Of a stretch of 64,000 nucleotides of DNA, positions 53,401 through 62,400 are shown one piece after another (the first letter of the stretch is position 1; each line of letters begins with the position of its first letter). A program made the position numbers and the translations under genes. This DNA comes from Phylloscopus collybita. Taxonomy: Eukaryota; Chordata; Aves; Passeriformes; Phylloscopidae. The notes beneath the pieces were generated by a model. The model was not told the origin of the DNA, did no database searches, and saw only the letters and a program-made list of their open reading frames with translations. The DNA is taken from contig JAJNNQ010000075.1 in NCBI GenBank assembly GCA_027886175.1, forward strand, positions 82,501,001 through 82,565,000. The letters run 5' to 3'.

Positions 53401-56400
53401 TACAGCCTGCCTCCATCCTGAACCCAAAGAGAGAGATCAGCTTCTGCACATACTGTTCAATTTGATCAAACGACCAGACGATGAGCAAAGGTGTGTTTGT
53501 ATGGGACAAGCAGGAGCTTGTGTGGTGTATGGGAGCAGCAGAAATTGGATATTATTGGGTGGTATTAAAGTTTCATTTAATATGGTATTTTGCCTATATA
53601 GTGTCGACAAATTTATGCCAAGTTCAGGACTTTTCATTTCCATGACCTGTACTTCCTAGTTACTGAAATGTAAAAATGTGCTTGTAAGCTACAGTGTGAC
53701 ATTTCAGTTCCTTTTTCTGTTCAAAGATGAACTTAAACTGTTCTGTTAAAATGATATTTAACATCATAATTATTGGCAGTGGTTGATGTAGAAATTAAGA
53801 CAGCTTTTTTTTAAAAAAAAGTCTTAGTGGTCTACATGTTTTTTCAGATAACCACCACATTTCTTTGGGGAAAGTAGTGCTCTTTCTGTGTATGACTCTT
53901 TACTATGGTAGCAGTAAAAATTCCAGAAGTATGTGGCAGTGGTCTAGGTCTGACAGGTGTTAAGAACTTTATTTCACTTTGTTTAAGGTTCTGAAACAAA
54001 TTACACTTTTTGTTCTATAAATTTAATTCTTCTCTAGTGCTCAGGAAATCTGACTTTGTACTGATCTTGATGAGAATATCCTTAAGGTTGAAAGACAGTA
54101 CCCAAGCTGGTATGTTTCCTTCTCTCAACTGTGGAACGACTTTTCATGTTTGATCCGTAGCTCTTCCATTATTTTCATTAGAGATGTTTTGGAAAGCATC
54201 TTGTCTGTTGTTGCTCTAGGCTGCCTTCAGACAAAATAGGCTTTATGAAATAGGTGGAAAGCATTTCTTTTGGAAACTTTCCAAAATTAAAGGGGGCAGG
54301 TATCTTTCTAAACCGTTCCCATGGTAAGATTTAGAGATCAGGTATAATTGAAGGCCATGGCTTTGGAGACCAAAAAAAAAGCTTAAATCAACAAAAGCAA
54401 TTTGTAGCATAGTGGCGTCATGCAGATTGAAATTGCAAAAAGATGCAGTCCTGGTTCTACTTCAGAGTCATTAGAAATCTGCTTCTGAAATGTTTTGAAT
54501 GTCCCATGTGGAGTGAGAAGCTAAAATAATTTGTGGTTGGAAGGAAATTACATGTCTCTTGGAGTCTCTTGTGATTAATTTGTTACACAATTGGTGACCT
54601 ATCAGGTAGACCTTTCATATCCCCCTATAGGTGCATTAGGTGTGTCTTTTCCAGCCGTTAAAAAAGAAGAAAAAGTTTTTTTTCCTTGAATTTGTTCAAT
54701 TTTTGTTGTGAATTAGAGATTTATATATAAAAGTAACTTGTTTTCATGAGAAATCTGGGAAAAATAGTCTGCCATAAACTCTAGGACAAAGCATGCATAT
54801 ACATAATATGCATTTGCACACACGGAAATAGTAATTGCTTTTAAAGGTGCCATAACCTGATAGAAAGCCAGTTAAGATTCCATCAAATAAAATAGATTCT
54901 GAATAGTAATCGAATAGAAAATACTTAGTCTCAATTTAAGGGGGGTTATATTTATAGATTTGTGTGAAAGTGTACTATGCATGCTTTGTTTTTATCTGAA
55001 TATGTTTAAACAATATTTTAGCACTCCTGTGCAATATGAACTGAGCAAAGACATTCAGATTTAGTCACCGGAATGATGATGTTAATTATCTCTTGTTACT
55101 TGTTTACCTTCTGCTGTACTGTACAGGCCTACCACATTATACCTTGATGTAGCAGCTGATTAGTTGACATTTTTAATTTGCTGAAAGTAAGAGACTGAAA
55201 TGTGGCATTGCATTTTTAAGAATGAGTCCATTAAAAGAAGTATTTTGTTTTTCAATATCAAATATCTGAAGTGTGTTAACAATTATGCAGAAAGCCTGGA
55301 TTATACCTCTTGCCCATGAGAGATGCTTTTTAGTGCTTGGCATATTTCTGTAGTATTGTACACTACTATTTAACAAGGCCAGTTTTATCCTCATGGCTTT
55401 GCTTGTTAATGTCCCATTCAACTTTTAAAAATGCCTATCAAATTCTCCTCTGCAAAGGAACAAAAATGTGTTCACATAACCTCCTTTTTGTACAATTATG
55501 TTAGTTTTGGACACTAGAAGTAAGATTAATGTTTTGACTCTAATAGATTTAAATGTTGCTTCAATCACCTCTAATTGAGATCCTTAGAACCTTCCTTTCC
55601 CTGAAATGCTGTTACCATATGCTGTCAAAATGGTTGCAGTAAAATATTTAAAACCTTATTTTAAAGTATTTTTGAAATATCTTCAAATTCTCATCTCTGT
55701 AGGTACGGCAAAAGGAAATCTGACAATTTTGAGATTTCATGGAACTTTTTAAAAAAGATTTGATTTAAGAAAAAAATGTTTTGTTTTATCCCTTTTCTAA
55801 TGCAGAAAATTTCAAGTGATTATTATGTTCTGCTATTTTCTAATATCTTTAAAATATATATTCTGTTGCACATTCTGTGATTAGGTGGAGCGTATGAAAC
55901 CAAAGACAGTAACTCCAATGCCTATTTTGTTTGCAGTAGAACTCAGAATTACCCCAGGCTTTTGTCTCCATGTTGATATCAGTTGTTGATTTCTTGAATC
56001 TTATCTAACAATTTTTGTTTTCTCCCTACTTTTTTACCTTGATAGAAGGCCTAGTTCTCTGAATGTGGTAGAAAGGTAAAAAACCCAAACATACACAACA
56101 TGAAACAAAAGAACTTGCTCTGATTGGTGGCCTAAGGAATGCTGGGATTAAAAAAAACCCCTATTTGATAGATCTTTCTCCTAAAAAAATCTTCAAGTGA
56201 ATGAGTCTTTTTTTTTTTTTGATGGAGTGTGTTCTCTAAAGGGTTAAATGATAACCAGCAGAATCTCTGCCTTTCAACCTTAAGGGTTGCTATTGATTCA
56301 GAAAATATTTAGGAGTCTAGACATGACACTAAAATGGTAAAAAATTAATTCTGGTTTACATTTCACAGAGTAATAATAATAAACTCTAAGTAGTGTCCTA

Positions 56401-59400
56401 ATCTTACTGAGGAGGTGATAAAATTGAGTCTCATGTCCACACATTATCTTCTGAAACTGGGTATTTAAGAGTTCATGTAGGCACTAAAGGTAAATACAAT
56501 TGGTTAATTGCATGCAAAGTTGGTGTTATTCCAATCCTATCAACAGGAAAAAGAGAAATAAAAACATTTTAGCGAGATAGGTAGTCATTAAATAAAATAT
56601 CACAACTGACAGTTCAGTATAATCTAACTGAAATTTTAAATATACCTCTGTGCCTGTGAAATGCATGGAACAATGGCAATTTCTTGCAAACTTTAATGAA
56701 AAATTGCAAAAAGTGTAAGAATATGCATACAAATAACAGGTGATCATAGATCAACTACTGGTTGATTACTTGCTTTCATTCTTTAGTGGGCTTTAGACTA
56801 TTTCTCACGAGAGTGAAGTCCAGTATTTTGCATGTTAGAATGTTGCAAAACTATAAAAGAAATAAGCTGCTTGCTCTGAAGAAAATTCATTAAATCTCAC
56901 AAATGCTTCTAAATAAAATCAATTTACTTCAGTAAAATGTAGTATGATAGTATTAGGTAATTTAGATCCTTTGACTGTGTCATAGTATTCAGTACTAAGA
57001 ATTGAGAGATTTAGTCAGAGATTCCCAGTCTCAGACTTTAGAAAATCAGAAGTACCCAAATCAAAGATTCCCAAACTGGTTTATGGAGTTGAGGATCTGC
57101 AAGATTTTGGAAAAGGCATTTTGAGTATAAAACAAGGTAAAACCATAGAATAGTTTGGGTTGGAAGGGACATTTGAAGGTCATGTTAGGAAATCCCCAGC
57201 CAGCAACGAGCAGGGATATTAGTGGCTTTCCATTTAATATTTAGTCTTTAGGTTAGTGTGGATGGTGTGAAATCTTGACTGCAGACAACTACCTATTGCC
57301 TGTCAGCGTGTGCTTTTCCTAACTTAAAGAATATATCTTATATATTATAAAATTTTATAAACAGATTGAAGCTTTAAATTTATATTTTCAGACAGATGAT
57401 ACTGACTGGGTGCGTGGCATTTGCCCGACATGTTGGACCAACACGTGTAGAAGCTGAACTTTTACCACAGTGTTGGGAGCAGGTAACTGATTATTGTTTG
57501 CTTTACTCTCCAAAATTAGTTAAAAGTTCATAAATTTGAGTTTTATTTGTTTGAGGGGGAGGCTTTGGGTTTGGTTTTCAAAAAGATACTGGGATGTTCT
57601 TTATTCTCATCAGGTATATTTTTATCTAACATTGAAAACACCTTAGAAGCAGAAAGCTTATTAAAGACCATCTGGAGCTTTTGGTACCTGTTTGTACCTG
57701 AATAAGCTTTTTATTTTGAAGTGTAGATAAGCACATGTTCATCATCAGTGTTGTGTAATATATTGCTAGGTAGGTACTTTTGTAATTTTTAATGTACCTT
57801 CCAGCCTTTTGGAAATCCATTTTCATTCAAAGATTTTATTTGCTGATTTTCTTTATATTATATTAAGTCCCTTGAGCAGTGTCCATACCTCAGCTGGTTT
57901 AAATTTTTAAACAGAAAATCAAAGACCAAAGTACTCATAAGCAAGTGTCTCACAGATGGGCACCTGTGAGGTGAGCCTGAAGTTAACATGTCACTTGTAG
58001 AATCACAGTGATTTTTTTCACAGATACTCCAAATTAATAGAAATAACTGAACAACCAAAATGAAGTGTTTTTACTGTTTCATCTAAGGCATAGAAGCAGA
58101 ACAACATGAGTTCAGGTGAAAATGTGTTGTATTTTCCTACCACAGTGAAGGAAAGGGCATTGCCTGAAAAGACAATGAATAACTAAGCCATGACGGAGTG
58201 GGAATGCCTGCTTTGATGGCAGAGTCTTTCTGGTCTGGTAGTTTTCTACTGTTCCTTGCATAAGCAAGGAAACACTGCAATCTGTGTTTCTCAGTAAAGT
58301 CTAAGCTTTAATTGCCTTAATGCTTTCTGACAGTAGAAGTAAGAATTATATGCAGCATTTGTGCTTGTTGTGAATGACTGATGTATCTGTTGATGAAGAT
58401 CTCATGACAGTAGGAGTTTGAAAGGAGCCATAAAAAGAATTCCGTATTTTTGCCTAATTTTGTAAGCAACATTTTGTTTTCTTAGTCCTCATGAAATTAA
58501 AACTGTGCTTGAAAAAACTATCTTACCTCAGTAAGAGCACATTTTTCTCATCCACTTCTTGCTAATTGCTGATGCTGCACTGTACAAGTGCAGCATATCA
58601 GACTGCCAAGTCATATGTCATAGTGCACTTAATGCAGTTTGCCAGACTTTGTTTGCAGTACTGGAACCAGGTCATTATTTTCTCTAGTGAGATACCAGCT
58701 GAATCTTATTGTCACAAGTCTTGAGTTTGTAGAAGGAACTCCAGTATAGACATAATTTTCTACTTTTTGCAGTAGATGTGTAAATCATGAAGAAGATTCA
58801 TGCTCTTGGTCTCCAACCAAAATCTATTTACAGATGCAAAGGACTGGTCCCTCAGGAAATTTGTCCTTTCATTGATACCTTGTGGAGCTCAGAGCTATCA
58901 GGCTAGTCTTCATAAACTCTCAACCTATTCTTTTGCAGGTAAAATTTGCTAACTGGCTCAGTGTAGTCGAAGGCTCTGTGAATGCAAAAAAGGTCACTCA
59001 AAACTAGTGACCAGTTATTGGCTTCCAAAATTGGAATAGTGCTTACTAAAGACAAAAGGAAAATAAGTTGTAGTAAATATTTTAGTTACATTTCGTTTCC
59101 AAGGGCTACTCCCTGAACACAAACCTGACAGAAATTTGAGGGTTTTTTCCTCCAGTATGTCTTTGCAAAATCGGGGGGCTATTTATATTGCCATGCCAGA
59201 CCACCTAAACCAGCTGAAAATAGTCATTGCTGTTTCCCTCAGGTAGGCAGAACTCTAGAAGATGATGTGTGTCTCTGTTGCCAGTGGGGAATTTGCATTT
59301 GAAAAGATGGCACATAAGTCAAACATTTTACAGAATAATAAAAGAATTAGAGTTGGAAGGGATCTTAAAGACCACATCTAGCTCCAAGCCCCATCCAACC

Positions 59401-62400
59401 TGGCCTTGAAAACTTCCTGGGATGGGGCATCCACAGCTTCTCTGGGCAGCTTGTTCCAATGCTTTACCACCTTCACAGCCTAGTAGGTTTTAACGCAGTC
59501 CATAATTACTTGTCCATAATATTTTTCATCTCTGAAATCTCCATGCTTCCAGAAATTATTACAGGTGCTCTACTGATGAATGAATGCAAAATAATGATAG
59601 ACACACTCAAGGAACAATGTCCCATCCTTGAGACTTCAGTTTACTCCTGAGACTTACAATTTCTTCATTTAAGTCTCTTTGAAATCATCTTTTCCACATT
59701 TGATTCTTGAGAGAGTTCTCAGTAATTTCATACCAGAACAGTCAGAGTCAGGCATCATTGTTGAGTGTGCTGAGCCATTCATCTCAGGAAGTTGGCAGGT
59801 TGGTTATGTCATTTTTTTGATGTAAATACATGCTGGCTATTTCCAGCCACCTTCTTGTCCTTTGGATGTTTGGAAATGCTTTGTAAGGCTGATGGCTCCA
59901 ACACCTTCCCAGGAGCTGGTGTGAGGCATACTGGCCTATGTTTTACTGGGTTCTCTGTCTTGCCCTTCCTGAGGGTAGCAGTGACATTTGCTTTTTTCCA
60001 GTCCTCAGGAACTTCCCCTATTGCCACAACATTTTGTTAATTGTCAGGAGTGTTCTTGGAATATCAGCCAGATCCCTGAGCACTCATGGGTACATCCCCA
60101 TCAGGACCCACAGACTAGTGTACGTCCAACTTCTTAGAATGTATTCAAATGTTTCCTGCTAGTTTTCTGCAAAAGGTTATCCCTGTGCTGGAATTTGGGA
60201 TGGATTTTAGGGACCTCAGACTACGGAAGGCAAGTCTTTCAAGATACAGACAAAGAGGGCAGTGAGTACTTTGGTCTTTTTTCATGGTGAGGTGGCTGCC
60301 TCACCAAGGCTATACATTTCATAGCAAGAGAGAAATGGTTGCACCAAATGCTACATATCCTATTTTATCTGACAGCATCAAAAAATTCACATTTTACTCT
60401 CAGGATTTTACCATAGACTTTTTTATTCACAAAGTATGTTGAAACACTTCATTGTTTTATTGTACAACCATTACACAGGCTGCTAAATCTGGTTCCACCA
60501 GAATGCAAACTTGTTTCCAAAGTGTCAATATTAAATATTGAAATTGTAGGGCAGAATTTTCCGGCAACTTTTAAGTAGAAAGGGGAAATATCACAGAACC
60601 AAGAGTAATTGGTAATGTGGTAATATACCAAATTCTTGGTAATATGAATTGTTTTTTGAGGTATGATGTATTTATGCTGGACTTGAGAGCAGAACTTTAA
60701 TAGCATGCAAACGCATTTAGGCTTCTACAGGTGTCTTCTTTTGACTCAGATTGCTCAGCAAGACCTGGGCAGCTCTGCTACACTGCTTGGCTCAGAGCAC
60801 TAGAGGGCACTTGTGTAGCTCTTGGAGGAACAGTGCTCCTGAAAGACTTCATAAGGCAGAGTATTTCATGTCATGCTAGTTCAGGAGTTATGCACATTCT
60901 TTAGGGTACAGCAGCCCATATGCTGCTTTCCTTTTTATTGCCTATGTGTGCATGCTTCTCATATGCATATAAGCTTCTCTGATTCTTCCCCTACTATGAG
61001 CTCTGTTTTATAGGACAACTGCCTCACCTTCGTGCCTCAGTGCAAGAATTTGAGGCTGCTTAGTACCCTGGTGCAACTTCTGTGAGCTCAGTCAGCGTTT
61101 ATTAAAGAGGTGCAGACACATCCCCATGCTGCAGTTCATTCTAACCACGTTTTGAATGCTAGTTACTGCAAAGCAAATAGTCATCTGTTTCTCTTCACCA
61201 GATCAACCACAAATACCCAGAGCGACGGCTACTGGTAGCAGAATCCTGTGGAGCTCTAGCACCTTACCTTCCAGTAAGTATTAACAGACTCCAAATACCT
61301 GCTAGGGAAAGCAAGGTAAAAATCTGATGCATAATGTAAGCATCCTTTATGATTTTAAACATTACCAAGTGTGTATGTTATGCATAGACAGTAACATTGT
61401 CTTCTATTTTATATCACACATGAGATTCGTTAAGTCACTTTAAGAAGGAGATAGTTTGTTATGAAGAAATACAGGTTAATCTATCTATAAAATGTTTCTA
61501 TAAACAATATGAATACTCATTTCAGTAAAAAAAATGAGGTAAAGAAAAGATAATTAGGACCAATTAAGGAAACAGTCTATGAAAGAAGAATTGGCACCCA
61601 ACTGTAGCATTCTTCAGACGCTGTGGAATGTTACATTAAGAGTGCTGCCAGTTAGAAGAAGCAGTGAAATTATGTCAGTAGTAAACTAGAATTTGAAGCT
61701 TCAGAGAAAGGGTGGGGGGAGGGAATCTGAATTAAAACCTGATTTAGCAATGCAGTGATTACTTAGTTTTAAGTCTAGCCTATAGTAATTTTACAGTGTT
61801 AGTTATTTTGGGTTCCATGCAAATGAAAGGACCTTAGTTCTGTGTTTAATAGGACAGAAGTCTCTCTAATGAAGCTATTGACATTTTATATTCATTCATC
61901 TTCTGTTGTGAAAACTGAACATGTACTATTCATAAAGGAATTTATGGTTGGAGGAAGGCATTTTGTTTGTGAGCACTAACAGAAGTGGAAACTTTTTTAT
62001 AATAGTTGATACAAAAGCACATTTCTTCTTTCATTTGATTTAACAAATATGTTTCTCATTTACAAACAGAAAGAAATTCGTAGTTCATTAGTACTTTCCA
62101 TGCTGCAACAAATGCTAATGGAAGATAAGGCAGATCTGGTACGAGAAGCTGTGATCAAAAGCCTTGGCATCATTATGGGCTATATTGATGATCCAGATAA
62201 ATATCAACAGGTATAATTTGGTTTGCGTTCTGTATGTATAAAATGTTTTCTATAGATATTTCATGAATAATGGAGGGGGTTGGTATAATAGGGGATTGTT
62301 TAAATTCCTGTATTTTTATTATTTTTTCCAGATAGTTTTAAAAATGGATTATTTATATGAATGTTGATTTTACTATATCACCAGGACAAAACAGAAAAAC

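Larger units (their letters stand above)
57483..61201 (+). other. RELCH intron 12 (3.7 kb)
   Basis: Contains the small hairpin at 58572-58596 and the CR1 copy at 59337-60175. Otherwise unannotated. Confidence 0.85.

Noticed and set aside
53491..53659. Continuation of exon 11 frame into intron 11
   Set aside because: The open stretch past the donor is short (56 codons) and diverges completely from the protein family, whereas splicing to exon 12 restores exact similarity.
59809..60027. Minus-strand open frame with polymerase-like residues
   Set aside because: CR1 reverse-transcriptase fragment, lacking the catalytic parts and flanked by broken sequence.
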